Shown here: piece after piece, positions 53,424 to 62,979 of the stretch
Position numbering within the stretch: position 1 is the first letter of the stretch
How the letters are laid out: each line of letters begins with the position of its first letter
Origin: Aquimarina spongiae
GTDB taxonomy: Bacteria; Bacteroidota; Bacteroidia; Flavobacteriales; Flavobacteriaceae
Reading direction: 5' to 3'
Assembly (NCBI RefSeq): GCF_900141785.1
Contig: NZ_FQYP01000001.1
Location: 682,001-746,000 of the forward strand
Length of the DNA: 64,000 nucleotides
Notes under the pieces: model-generated
Seen by the model: only the letters and a program-made list of their open reading frames with translations
Database searches by the model: none
Told to the model about the DNA's origin: nothing
Position numbers and translations under genes: made by a program

Positions 53424-56267
53424 TTAGATCTTGTTTCCGTGGATATCGATCTCGGTAGTGACCTTATTTAATTTTTTCACTTCTTCAAATTGGGTAGCCT
53501 TATCCCCTACAACCACATAGATCATTTTATTCTCTTGGATATATTGATCAATAATGGTTTTAAAATCTGCTTCATTCATATTCACAAGCTCTTTCTGATC
53601 TTCCTCAATAAATGACGCCGGTTTATCATACTTGCTCATTTGTCTCAAAATAAAGAGTTTATCTCCCAAACCTTCATAATCTCTTGTACTACCTTTCAGT
53701 AGTTTAGTTTTTGTAGTTTCCGCATCTTGCTCGTTAAAGTCTTTACTATAATTGGCCAACATCCCTTCTATAATCTGCAACGAAGGTAACGTAGCATTAG
53801 ACCGTACACTGGTTACCACAATAAATGGCGCAATATTCTTCAAAGGTCTTATTAAGGACTGTGCCCCATAAGTATATCCTTTTTCAATGCGTAAGGTTTG
53901 AAACAGTCTACCGCTGGAGCCTCCGCCTAATATTTCATTAGCATAATTCAGATTGTTAAAATTCGCATCTGTGGCTGGTATCGCTAACTGGCCAGCAAAA
54001 ATTACAGACTGTTTAGCCCCTGGAACATCAATAAAATACAATTGATTTTCAGTATCTTTTGCAGTAATTTGAATTTCTGGAATCGCTACTCCTTCAGTAT
54101 TCCAATTGCTAGCTATTGAGGATAATGCTTGCTCTACTCTATTTTGAGGAACATTTCCTGCGATATGAAATCTACTTCCTTTAGAAGAAAGTTTGTTATA
54201 GTGCTCTTTGATATCATCTAGTGTAATTTGAGATACTGTTTCTTGCGTACCTGAGTTTGGTAACCCTAATATATTCTGATCTCCATACATCAACTTATTA
54301 AAATTGATAGAGGCAATAGCTTGTGGACTAGCTTCTCTACCTTTTAACTGTGTTTCCAGAGCTTGTTTAAGTCTTGTATATTCCTTTTCATCCCAACGCG
54401 GTTGTAATAAAATTTCTTCCACGAGAGCTAGAGTAGCTTCAAAATTCTTTGATAAGCAAGAGGCAGAAATCACGATTTCCTCGGTAACACTGGACACATT
54501 GATATTAGCTCCTAGCAACCCAATAGCTTCTTCCAATTCAGCAGCCGTCTTGTTTGCTGTTCCTTGCATCATCATACTTGCCATAAAATTGGATATTCCT
54601 GCTTTATCCATAGGATCCAATAAATGACCTCCTGGTATGGTAATATCAAAACGTACTAATGGTAATTCATTATTTTCTATACCATATAGCTTGATCCCAT
54701 TAGCCAACTCACCAGTCCATACGTCTGGCGATTTAATAAGTGGCAACTCACCAAACGGAGGTTCACTTCGGTCATGTTTTGATGGGGTTTTCTCATACAC
54801 GGCTTCTTCTCCCTGACCTACTTCTTCATTGGCTACACCAATTTTTACTTCTTCGATCCATACTTTAGCTTCTGCTGCTTCTGCTATTGCCAAGTCAGGC
54901 TGAGTTTTTGGCACTATACTCGTCATTACGTAATGCTTGTCTTTTATGTATTTATTATAGACACGCATAATGTCTTCTCTGGTAACCGCATTCGTCAATT
55001 TTGCGGCTTCCGTTATAAAACTAGGATCTCCTTTGAACTCATTATCACTAACCAATTGAAACGCCTTATTTAGCACCGTACTTACCCCTTGATATAAATC
55101 AGTTTCTAGTTCTGCCTTAATGCGTTTCAATTCGTTATCTGAAAAACCATCTTTTTCAAAACGAACAAGAGCATCATCTATTCCTGTTTTTACACTATCC
55201 AGATCAACGCCAGCGTTAGCTCGAACTCTAAATTGAAATTCCCCTGCTAATTCACTAGAATTTTGAAAAGTAACCGCGTTTGGCGCCAATTTCTTTTCTT
55301 CTACAAGTACCTTATACAAAGGTGATTTTTTACTTCTACTTAATAACTCACCCAAAATATCTAAAGCATAGCTATCTTCATGATACTGTTCAACAGTTGG
55401 AAACACCATCCTAAGCTCCGGTAGTTTGGCAAAATTATCCAAGAAATATAGCGACTTTGTTTCTTGAAGGGTAACGGGTTTCGGATCTATTGGTGCTACA
55501 TCTGGTCCTTTCCTAATCTCTCCAAACCATTTCTCCACCAACTTTTTCGTTTCTTCTACGTCTATATCTCCTGCAATTACTAAAGAAGCATTGCTAGCTC
55601 CATAAAACTTTTCATAAAATTCTTTTACATCATCTAAGGTGGCAGATTGTAAATCCGGTAGTGACCCTATAACTGTCCAACTGTAAGGGTGACCTTCTGG
55701 GTATAGGTTTTTACGAATGATTTCATCGGTATATCCATAAGGTGCATTATCAACACGCTGTCGTTTTTCATTTTTCACTACTTGTTTTTCTCTTTCTAAA
55801 GCAGCTTCGGTAACGGTATTGATCATATATCCAAAACGATCAGAATCAATCCATAAGATCTTTTCAAAAGCATCTTTTGGTACTACTTCATAATAGATGG
55901 TACCATCTGTCCAGGTACCTCCATTTCGGCTTCCTCCCCACTCTGGGATCAATTTACGATTGGCTCCTACCGGCGCATTTTCAGAATCATTAAAGGACAT
56001 ATGCTCAAAGAAATGGGCAAAACCTGTTTTACCTGTTTTTTCTCTATTCGAACCTACATGCATTAAAGTAGCAACTGCAATAATGGGATCACTATGATCC
56101 TCGTGGAGAATCACTTCTAAACCATTATCAAGAACGAACTTTTCGTAATCGATCTTAAATTCTGCACTAGTTTCTTTTGCTTGATCTGTACTTTTCTCAT
56201 TTTGAGAACATGAGACTAGCATAATACATATAATGAAGTATGTTATGCTTTGTGTTTTAAAAGACAT
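53424..56267 (-). CDS. M16 family zinc metallopeptidase lipoprotein (insulinase-like)
   Basis: The 947-residue protein has lipobox MLVSC (Cys20). The first M16 half holds the inverted zinc motif HFFEH (His85, Glu88, His89) in GFAHFFEHMSF and a distal Glu in ALEREKQVVKNEKRQR. The second, inactive half (about 520-900) supplies the R/Y pair region (GGSSGRLFQTLRIEKGYTYGAQS). The two-domain, four-lobe layout with an intact zinc site fits pitrilysin-like peptidases of the Bacteroidota envelope that degrade small peptides. It is monocistronic. Confidence 0.9.
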   Translation of the reverse strand: MSFKTQSITYFIICIMLVSCSQNEKSTDQAKETSAEFKIDYEKFVLDNGLEVILHEDHSDPIIAVATLMHVGSNREKTGKTGFAHFFEHMSFNDSENAPVGANRKLIPEWGGSRNGGTWTDGTIYYEVVPKDAFEKILWIDSDRFGYMINTVTEAALEREKQVVKNEKRQRVDNAPYGYTDEIIRKNLYPEGHPYSWTVIGSLPDLQSATLDDVKEFYEKFYGASNASLVIAGDIDVEETKKLVEKWFGEIRKGPDVAPIDPKPVTLQETKSLYFLDNFAKLPELRMVFPTVEQYHEDSYALDILGELLSRSKKSPLYKVLVEEKKLAPNAVTFQNSSELAGEFQFRVRANAGVDLDSVKTGIDDALVRFEKDGFSDNELKRIKAELETDLYQGVSTVLNKAFQLVSDNEFKGDPSFITEAAKLTNAVTREDIMRVYNKYIKDKHYVMTSIVPKTQPDLAIAEAAEAKVWIEEVKIGVANEEVGQGEEAVYEKTPSKHDRSEPPFGELPLIKSPDVWTGELANGIKLYGIENNELPLVRFDITIPGGHLLDPMDKAGISNFMASMMMQGTANKTAAELEEAIGLLGANINVSSVTEEIVISASCLSKNFEATLALVEEILLQPRWDEKEYTRLKQALETQLKGREASPQAIASINFNKLMYGDQNILGLPNSGTQETVSQITLDDIKEHYNKLSSKGSRFHIAGNVPQNRVEQALSSIASNWNTEGVAIPEIQITAKDTENQLYFIDVPGAKQSVIFAGQLAIPATDANFNNLNYANEILGGGSSGRLFQTLRIEKGYTYGAQSLIRPLKNIAPFIVVTSVRSNATLPSLQIIEGMLANYSKDFNEQDAETTKTKLLKGSTRDYEGLGDKLFILRQMSKYDKPASFIEEDQKELVNMNEADFKTIIDQYIQENKMIYVVVGDKATQFEEVKKLNKVTTEIDIHGNKI

Positions 56268-56332
56268 TTGTATAAAGTTTAATTGACTAATGAAATATTG
56301 TTGATACCTCCAAAAATAGGAAAACCATGCAT

Positions 56333-56878
56333 TTATTTTCTTAAAGCAATTATAAAGGCAGAAAAATTACCGTGGTGTGTTAACGAAAAAGGAATGTCGT
56401 CTAACTGATCCTTGATCTTGACATACGGAATCCCATTGTCTTTTTTGATCAGGATAATATCATTAGACGTAACGGAACATATTTGTGAGATATAATTTTT
56501 TAGTTCCTCCTTCACCGAAACACCTTGATTCACGATTTGAGTAAAGTAAGCTTGCTGATCTGTGGTAGCTATAGAATATACTGCACCTCGTGATACTGAT
56601 GTGTTCGTATGATATATATACCCATTAATTCCAACAGTTTCTCCCTGACATTGATACCACCTAGGGTTAAATCTTGGTGCTAAAGAAAAGCGTCTTTGAT
56701 GTGCTTTATATGCAGCCTCTTTTTTACTCCATAATTTCCAGACTTCCAGTTCCGAGTCAGCAGTATTCAAAATGTGATATTGCTCATCCTCGGTGAATAG
56801 CTTTTCTAGCCATCCTTTGCGTAGCCAATTGCTTTGTGTTTTGGCCAAATGGAGATCAACAATATCGTTTCCTATCAT
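56333..56878 (-). CDS. 4'-phosphopantetheinyl transferase
   Basis: The 181-residue protein carries GNDIVDLHLA (metal-binding Asp) and the signature WSKKEAAYK (50-58) following VWKLW. A downstream region (DIPFSLTHHGNFSAFIIAL) holds the substrate-binding strand. The enzyme moves phosphopantetheine from CoA to the carrier protein Ser. Its start overlaps the stop of the ACP gene by 4 bp (ATGA), so it is dedicated to that ACP. It is the last gene of the biosynthetic cluster on the minus strand. Confidence 0.88.
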   Translation of the reverse strand: MIGNDIVDLHLAKTQSNWLRKGWLEKLFTEDEQYHILNTADSELEVWKLWSKKEAAYKAHQRRFSLAPRFNPRWYQCQGETVGINGYIYHTNTSVSRGAVYSIATTDQQAYFTQIVNQGVSVKEELKNYISQICSVTSNDIILIKKDNGIPYVKIKDQLDDIPFSLTHHGNFSAFIIALRK

Positions 56879-57129
56879 TTACTGGCTAGTTTACTTTCTA
56901 TTACCGCAATGGAGTCCTTTACCGTAATCATTTTCTCCATAGCTTCATTATCTATTTCGATGTCAAACTCATCTTCGACATCCAAAACTACATCCACCAG
57001 ATTTGCCGAATTGATCTCTAAATCTTTAATAAAATCGGTATCCTCATGTAGTGCTTCCAAACCTTCCTGATTTTGAACGTATGGGGTAATAATGGTCTTC
57101 AGTTTAGCTAATAATTCTTCTTTTGTCAT
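56875..57129 (-). CDS. Acyl carrier protein
   Basis: The 84-residue acidic helix bundle has the phosphopantetheine site in LEINSANLVDVV, with Ser41 in place of the common DSL context. Residues DVEDEFDIEID form the usual helix II-III face. The frame extends nine codons upstream to 57156, but the ATG at 57127-57129 (MTKEELLAKL) fits ACP length. It lies 27 bp after the ketosynthase gene and 4 bp into the transferase gene. Confidence 0.9.
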   Translation of the reverse strand: MTKEELLAKLKTIITPYVQNQEGLEALHEDTDFIKDLEINSANLVDVVLDVEDEFDIEIDNEAMEKMITVKDSIAVIESKLASK

Positions 57130-57156
57130 AAAATTGTATTTGGGTAATGAACCCAT

Positions 57157-58440
57157 TTAAGTACTATATTTTTTAAAGATAACACATGCATTGACATCTC
57201 CAAATCCAAAACTGGCTTTGGCAACAATATTTGGTGTTATTTTGAGGGTTTTGGTAGGAACAGATTGATGATCAATAAGCTCAGCAATCTCCGGATGCAA
57301 ATCATCACAATTTAAATTACCAAAAACATATCCATGATGCAATTGAAGGACCGTGGCCACACTTTCTATACTCCCTGATGCGGCCAGACAATGCCCAACC
57401 ATGCTTTTTAACGAGTTGATATAGGGAAAGTTCTTTCCAGACCTATCCAAAGCCTTAGTCCAATTATAGATTTCGGTAACATCTTTGGTGGTAGCCGTGA
57501 GGTGGCCATTAATGGCATCTATTTCTCCCGGATTTACTCCAGATTGCTCTAAAGCTTTACCAATACAATGCTGTACGGCTTCACTATTGGGTGCGGTCAT
57601 ACTCCCCTCCTTGCGTTGTCCACCACTGTTAACATGACCTCCCAAAATCTCGGCATAAATCTTAGCGCCTCTTTTTTGAGCACTTTCCAAACTCTCTATC
57701 ACCAATGCTCCTGCTCCACTTCCTGGCACAAAACCACTTGCGGTAGCGCTCATTGGTCGTGAGGCTTGCGTAGGATCATCGTTGTATTTGTAGGGTAAGA
57801 TGCGCATCGCATCAAAACCGCCCCATACATAAGGTCCACTATCGCTGGTACTCCCGGCAAGAATGATATCGGCTTTGCCCATCATTATTCGATCATAGGC
57901 CATCAAAATAGCCTCCGTTCCTGTACTACAAGCCGAAGAATTGGTAGTGACCACATTACCACAGCCTAACATCCCTCCTAACCAAGCACTTATTCCACTC
58001 GCCATGGTTTGTATCACGGTGGTACTCCCCAAGCGTCTTACTTTGCCTTCATCAACCTTGTAGATGGCATCTCGAAATTTATCTACGCCCAGAATTCCTG
58101 TTCCAAAAATTACACCCATATTCCATCGGGGTGCATCATCGGCATCGGGTAAGGATAATTTGGCATCTTTCCACGCATCCAGCCCGGCAATCACTCCGTA
58201 TTCCATACCAGAAGCTTCTAATCCCTTTTGTTGTAATTGACTAAAGTAATTATTTAAATAATCATCGCTATAATTCGGTCTTCCAGCAATTTGACAAGAA
58301 AATCTTAATTGATTTAATTCTTCGTGATGTGCAATACCACTTGTGCCATTTTGTATGGCAGTATCAAATTCTGAAACGTTCATTCCATTTGGAGCAACAA
58401 CTCCTAATCCGGTAATTACAACACGTTTTTTATTCGACAT
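57157..58440 (-). CDS. Beta-ketoacyl-ACP synthase (FabF/KS-like)
   Basis: The 427-residue condensing enzyme has the Cys-His-His triad Cys171 in TTNSSACSTGTEA, His313 in NGHLTATTKD and His350 in SLKSMVGHCLAASG. The normally invariant Lys before the second His is in place (KSMVGH). FabF/KS II-type length and sequence fit decarboxylative Claisen condensation of malonyl-ACP with an acyl primer. Its start overlaps the hydrolase gene by 11 bp. Confidence 0.9.
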   Translation of the reverse strand: MSNKKRVVITGLGVVAPNGMNVSEFDTAIQNGTSGIAHHEELNQLRFSCQIAGRPNYSDDYLNNYFSQLQQKGLEASGMEYGVIAGLDAWKDAKLSLPDADDAPRWNMGVIFGTGILGVDKFRDAIYKVDEGKVRRLGSTTVIQTMASGISAWLGGMLGCGNVVTTNSSACSTGTEAILMAYDRIMMGKADIILAGSTSDSGPYVWGGFDAMRILPYKYNDDPTQASRPMSATASGFVPGSGAGALVIESLESAQKRGAKIYAEILGGHVNSGGQRKEGSMTAPNSEAVQHCIGKALEQSGVNPGEIDAINGHLTATTKDVTEIYNWTKALDRSGKNFPYINSLKSMVGHCLAASGSIESVATVLQLHHGYVFGNLNCDDLHPEIAELIDHQSVPTKTLKITPNIVAKASFGFGDVNACVIFKKYST

Positions 58441-59326
58441 GGGCTCCTTGGATTATGGAAACGATTTTTTGTATTCCTTGTTTCGCTTCGGGCATTACAG
58501 GTAATATCGGCCATACATGTGGCATTCCCTTTCCCTCAATAACTTCTATTTGGGTGTTCGTTTCTTTTACTTTTTCGATAAATATTAACTGATCTGGAGT
58601 CAATATGTCATCCGTAGCACTAAACACATGTATTGGAGGTAAACCTGACAGTTCTCCATACAAAGGAGAAATTAGAGGATCTTCAAGTGATAAGTGCCCT
58701 ACGCACATTTCGTTGGCTGATCGTACTCCGTTGATGCTTAAAATAGGGTCTATTAAATCGATCTTTACAATATCAGGATTAGTGACGCCTGCATCTACTA
58801 CTGGAGTAATCGGTATGATTCGATTAGGTAAAGGCTTACTTTCTTTTACTAGACGCTGCGCCAAGGTAATGATCAAACTCCCCCCTGCAGAATCTCCTAG
58901 AAGAATGATTTTGGAAGGATCATAGAGCTTAGTAGCTTCTTGATAAACTTGATATACATTTTCTGTAATCAAATCAATGGTATGTTCTGGTGCTTTAGGA
59001 TAATCAATCATCCAGGCTTCAGAATGCGTTTGCTTGGAGAGTTTATTTAAAAACACCCAATTTTCTCGGGTAGGTCCATAAACAAAGGCTCCCCCATGGC
59101 AATAGATCAGTAAAACTCCAGAATTCTTCTTCTTAGGATGGAGCTTGGTAACTTTACCTCTATCGATTTGTTTACTTTCCGAAGAAGACCCTGACAGTAG
59201 TAATTTACCAGGTGCATGAATATCTTTTTTGCGTTTTGCGATATAATCTATGGGATCTTTGGACCAGGATTTCTTTTCCCCTGTTAGTTTTAAGAATAAT
59301 TTTACCAATCGATATCCTAAACTCAT
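58430..59326 (-). CDS. Alpha/beta hydrolase (HSL-like)
   Basis: The 298-residue protein has the oxyanion motif HGGAFVYGP (77-85) of hormone-sensitive-lipase-type hydrolases and nucleophile Ser146 in GDSAGGS. Asp and His close the triad around SATDDILTPDQ and KGMPHVWPIL. It may cut the acyl chain or product ester, acting as a stand-alone thioesterase/esterase for the cluster. It overlaps both neighbours by a few bases. Confidence 0.85.
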   Translation of the reverse strand: MSLGYRLVKLFLKLTGEKKSWSKDPIDYIAKRKKDIHAPGKLLLSGSSSESKQIDRGKVTKLHPKKKNSGVLLIYCHGGAFVYGPTRENWVFLNKLSKQTHSEAWMIDYPKAPEHTIDLITENVYQVYQEATKLYDPSKIILLGDSAGGSLIITLAQRLVKESKPLPNRIIPITPVVDAGVTNPDIVKIDLIDPILSINGVRSANEMCVGHLSLEDPLISPLYGELSGLPPIHVFSATDDILTPDQLIFIEKVKETNTQIEVIEGKGMPHVWPILPVMPEAKQGIQKIVSIIQGAHVE

Positions 59327-59769
59327 ACGCTATCTTTTTTGAATGAAACTCCCGAAATCACTCCTTTAGCTATCACCTGATTATCCAGATTATACATAGC
59401 CACATTGCATTTTAGCTTTTGAAATCGGAAATACACCTTTTCTGAAACCACAATCACTTTTTCTCCAGGGAAAACAGGTTTATAGAAGTTCATTTCATTA
59501 CTCGTCATGGCCACGGCGATTTCATCTTTGCTCCAATTATCACCCAACAAATGAATCCCGAAACAGGCCATCCCGATCTGCGCCATGCATTCGGTAAGAA
59601 TTACCCCAGGGGTAACAGGATTGTCTTTAAAATGGCCTTCGTAGAAATATTCATCCTTCTTAAAGGTATACGCTCCTTTGATATGATCATCATCGAGCTC
59701 TAAAATCTCGTCGACAAACATAAAAGGTTTGTCATAAGGCAATTCTTTAATAATTTCTTCTCTAATCAC
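59323..59769 (-). CDS. FabZ-like 3-hydroxyacyl-ACP dehydratase
   Basis: The 148-residue hotdog-fold protein has FabZ active-site residues His46 in YEGHFKDNPVTPG and Glu60 in ILTECMAQIG. The family pattern GHFPxxPxMPG is kept with small changes. It dehydrates the 3-hydroxyacyl-ACP in chain growth. It overlaps the hydrolase gene by 4 bp. Confidence 0.85.
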   Translation of the reverse strand: MIREEIIKELPYDKPFMFVDEILELDDDHIKGAYTFKKDEYFYEGHFKDNPVTPGVILTECMAQIGMACFGIHLLGDNWSKDEIAVAMTSNEMNFYKPVFPGEKVIVVSEKVYFRFQKLKCNVAMYNLDNQVIAKGVISGVSFKKDSV

Positions 59770-59779
59770 TAATTTTCTT

Positions 59780-60265
59780 TTAAAATGCGCATTCCGTTGG
59801 CAAAGGCTCCTGGTTTTCTACAGCACTAGCAAATTCTTTATCCAAATTGGCTTTTTCAAAACCACCGGTAACGGTCCCTTTGTACACTAAGCTACCATAA
59901 CCACTGGTATTCATATGCGCTCGTACATAAACAGATTGATCCTTGCTAATATTCACTGCACCTCCAGATCGAACAAAAGGTTGTTCATTCACATGACTAT
60001 GCGCCAAAACCCTACGATATATCAAGGTTTCATCTTCAGAAATCACCTCCCACCAATCTGCATACTGATTACAACCCGTATCTGGACTCTTGATCCCTAC
60101 ACTAAAAGTATATTGATTTTCTTGTCCACTCACAGCAACGCTTACAATCTCTGCCAAAGCGTTTTCATCTATAACTGGATTATCAGTTTGTGTCGTTTCG
60201 TTATCATCATTACATGCCATCAGGTAGATCAATAAAGGAAATCCTAAAATGAATATCTTTTTCAT
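59780..60265 (-). CDS. Hypothetical lipoprotein
   Basis: The 161-residue protein (from MKKIFILGFPLL) has lipobox YLMAC (Cys13 of this start), then a beta-rich body (YTFSVGIKSPDTGCNQYADWWEVISEDE). The first 7 codons of the longer frame (MGLKITL) are probably not translated. No family is recognised. It stands between the dehydratase and the reductase in the cluster and has no enzymatic motif; it may be an envelope partner for the lipid product. Confidence 0.55.
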   Translation of the reverse strand: MKKIFILGFPLLIYLMACNDDNETTQTDNPVIDENALAEIVSVAVSGQENQYTFSVGIKSPDTGCNQYADWWEVISEDETLIYRRVLAHSHVNEQPFVRSGGAVNISKDQSVYVRAHMNTSGYGSLVYKGTVTGGFEKANLDKEFASAVENQEPLPTECAF

Positions 60266-60369
60266 AAGTGTGATTTTTAGTCCCATAGTCCAAAATCATA
60301 TTAGTGATTTAAAGTACTAGTTTTTGTAGCGCTAGCGTTGCTATTTAACTTATTTTTAGTCTTTGTTGT

Positions 60370-61161
60370 TTAGGATAGATGTTCTCCTCCATTAACGGGA
60401 ATTATACATCCATTAATCCAGGACGCCTCATCACGACATAGTAAATACACCGCATTGGCCACATCGTCGGGCTGTGTTAATCGATCAAAGGGATTACGTT
60501 GTATACTGTGAGAAATAATATCTTCGTGCCCAGGTATCATACGTAAGGATTTGGTATCTACCGCTCCGGGTTGTAGACAGTTGGCCCGAATCCCGTAAGG
60601 AGCAAATTCTAGCGCGATACTTCGCGTAATAGCCTCTAGTGTTACTTTGGCTGCAGAAACGGCCGCATAATTCTTCCAAGCTTTGGTATTCCCCTCACTG
60701 GTAAAGGAAATAATTCGAGTATCCTCTGCAAAAATTTGAACATCAAAACAAGCTTTCACCCAATCGTAAAGGCTGATTCCCATGGCATTGATCGTTAATC
60801 TGAAATCATCGTTCTGTAAAGTATATTCGGCAGCATTCATAGGTTTCAAGTTCCCTTTGGCAATACTATGAATCAGTGTTTTTATTTTGCCATTTTGGAT
60901 ACGTTCTTTGATCTTAACAACAACTTCCTCTCGCTTTTCTGGTTTTAATAGATCTACATTAAAAGCCTTAAACTGCACATTTTCTTTCTGAATCGTCTCA
61001 AAACCAGCCTCAATTTGCTGCTGTTCGCTTCGGCTATTACGATGCACGATAATGATATTCATCCCATGCCGGGCTAATTTTTGTGCTGTAGCCAATCCGA
61101 GCCCAGTACTTCCGCCCAAAATAAGCGCCCAATATCCTTTGTCTTCAAAATCTTTATGCAT
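60370..61161 (-). CDS. Enoyl-ACP reductase-like SDR (FabL/FabI type)
   Basis: The 263-residue SDR has the Rossmann motif GGSTGLGLA (16-24) and IHSIAKGNL. The active-site residues are spaced Tyr165-x6-Lys172 (NYAAVSAAKVT), the FabI/FabL pattern rather than the YxxxK of ketoreductases. The C-terminus NGCIIPVNGGEHLS is FabL-like. It is predicted to reduce the enoyl-ACP double bond with NAD(P)H. No stand-alone ketoreductase is visible in the window. Confidence 0.82.
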   Translation of the reverse strand: MHKDFEDKGYWALILGGSTGLGLATAQKLARHGMNIIIVHRNSRSEQQQIEAGFETIQKENVQFKAFNVDLLKPEKREEVVVKIKERIQNGKIKTLIHSIAKGNLKPMNAAEYTLQNDDFRLTINAMGISLYDWVKACFDVQIFAEDTRIISFTSEGNTKAWKNYAAVSAAKVTLEAITRSIALEFAPYGIRANCLQPGAVDTKSLRMIPGHEDIISHSIQRNPFDRLTQPDDVANAVYLLCRDEASWINGCIIPVNGGEHLS

Positions 61162-61191
61162 TTGTAATCTTTGAAGTTATATTAACTGCTA

Positions 61192-62244
61192 TTACCATTC
61201 TAATAAAATACGTTGTGCCGAAAATCCAGGACCAAAACTGAGCATCAGTCCTGTCTCTCCTTGTTTTGGATTTCGTTCCATAAAACGCTCCAACACATAT
61301 AACACCGTGGCGCTACTCATATTTCCGTATTCCTTCAAGACATGTTTGGTATCATCTATATTTTTACCCAAATGCCCAAAAAGCTCTTCTACCGTTTGTA
61401 CAATCTTCTTTCCGCCCGGATGAAAAATTAAATGATCAACTTCTTCTATAGTAGTGTTGTACTTTTTTAAGAAAGGATGAATGATATCTGGGAAATGCGT
61501 AGCAATTTTTGCTGGCACCTCTGGATCCAAGACCATCTGTAATCCACCATTGGTCAGTTTAAATCCCATCATCTTAGAAGCATCATAAAAATGATACATC
61601 TCATCGCCAATAATTTTTGGTCCGTTTGCGTCGTCCTCTGAAGAAAGTAAAGCACAAGCAGCTCCATCTCCAAAAATGGCAGCACTTACCATATTGGTCA
61701 TGCTAAAATCGTTTAATTGAAAGGTAGCCGTAGGCGATTCGATAGCGATTACCGCTGCTCGTTTCCCCGGATTGGCTCTCAAAAAGTTTCTGGCATAGAT
61801 AATCCCTGACACCCCGGCAGCACATCCCATTTCGGTAACCGGTAAACGAATGATGTCTTGGCGTAGTTTCAGATCATTTATAATATAGGCATCCAGAGAC
61901 GGAATCATAATCCCTGTGCAACTCACCGTAATGATATAATCCAAAGAGGTAGGATCCCATTCGGCTTGAGTCAATGCCTTTTGCAATACTTCTTTCCCTA
62001 ACTTCTTTACTTCTCGAACATAGATATCGTTTTTCTCTTCAAAAGAAGTGGCTTGAAACACTTCGTCGATACTCATAATACCATAGCGTCTATCCACGGC
62101 AGCATTCTCGAAGATTTTAATCACTTTACGTCTGAAACGATCTTCTTGCCCTGATAACCATTGAGAGACAAAGGGAACAATATCTTTGGTCTCTCTCATA
62201 AACTGTGGCAATTGCTTGGTAACTGTTGTAATCCTTACACTCAA
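61192..62244 (-). CDS. Type III polyketide synthase
   Basis: The 350-residue chalcone/stilbene-synthase-like enzyme has the triad Cys141 in TEMGCAAGVSG, His275 in LIFHPGGKK and Asn308 in EYGNMSSATVL. GFGPG-like closure (LSFGPGFSAQ) is near the C-terminus. Bacterial members such as BpsA and ArsB make alkylpyrones, alkylresorcinols or their acids by extending an acyl starter with malonyl-CoA. The dedicated KS/DH/ER/ACP set beside it suggests the starter is a cluster-made acyl chain. Confidence 0.92.
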   Translation of the reverse strand: MSVRITTVTKQLPQFMRETKDIVPFVSQWLSGQEDRFRRKVIKIFENAAVDRRYGIMSIDEVFQATSFEEKNDIYVREVKKLGKEVLQKALTQAEWDPTSLDYIITVSCTGIMIPSLDAYIINDLKLRQDIIRLPVTEMGCAAGVSGIIYARNFLRANPGKRAAVIAIESPTATFQLNDFSMTNMVSAAIFGDGAACALLSSEDDANGPKIIGDEMYHFYDASKMMGFKLTNGGLQMVLDPEVPAKIATHFPDIIHPFLKKYNTTIEEVDHLIFHPGGKKIVQTVEELFGHLGKNIDDTKHVLKEYGNMSSATVLYVLERFMERNPKQGETGLMLSFGPGFSAQRILLEW

Positions 62245-62256
62245 CTTTCCTTACTT

Positions 62257-62979
62257 TTAATTATTATTTTGGGTGTTTACTATCCATTTATATCGAAATG
62301 CCCATTTCCAACCGATATCAGAATTAGATGTCGATAGTTGTTTTGCATATTCATTTAATTCTAATTTGGTAAATCCTCTTTTTATGGATACCAATCCATC
62401 ATTTTTGGCAATATGACCTTTGATAAAGAAAAAACTAAATACCTTAAAAAGGTAATATGCCAATGCACTTCGATGCAGATCATTGATCACAACGCCAATA
62501 GCAGCTAACGCGATACTATTCTCCATACATTTTACGATCTCATCACAAGAAAGATGATGTAATGTAAGGGTACAGATCACAATATCGCACGAAAAATCAG
62601 TAGCATCCAAAGTGATGATGTCCTTTTTAGCAAATTGTATTTCAGGATACGCTGTACTTAACGCTTTGGCTTGGTCCAAGCCCATCTCATTAAGATCAAC
62701 ACCAATAAACTTCCCTTTCCATCCTTTTTTTCTGAAATCATCTGCCAGTTGTCTCAGCATATCTCCATTACCACACCCCAAATCCAAAATGGTATACTCC
62801 TGTTCTTTATCTCGGTCTTTTAACAGATTTCTAACTGCTTTTATGGTGATCTCATTGCCTCCCAACCAACGATTTACCCTAGCAATATCCGCTAAAGCTA
62901 CTTGTAGATCTGTTTCCTTAACATCAGGCTGATCCATCAATTCTTCTTCATTGCTTCTATGTGTTAAGTCCACTAACAT
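62257..62979 (-). CDS. SAM-dependent methyltransferase
   Basis: The 240-residue class I methyltransferase has motif I ILDLGCGNGDML (64-75), a following acidic residue in FIGVDLNEMG, and DIVICTLTLHHLS at motif IV. Its closest familiar context is the methyltransferase next to type III PKSs of the BpsB type, which methylates the alkylpyrone or alkylresorcinol product. It overlaps the oxidoreductase by 7 bp and lies 12 bp upstream of the PKS gene. Confidence 0.85.
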   Translation of the reverse strand: MLVDLTHRSNEEELMDQPDVKETDLQVALADIARVNRWLGGNEITIKAVRNLLKDRDKEQEYTILDLGCGNGDMLRQLADDFRKKGWKGKFIGVDLNEMGLDQAKALSTAYPEIQFAKKDIITLDATDFSCDIVICTLTLHHLSCDEIVKCMENSIALAAIGVVINDLHRSALAYYLFKVFSFFFIKGHIAKNDGLVSIKRGFTKLELNEYAKQLSTSNSDIGWKWAFRYKWIVNTQNNN

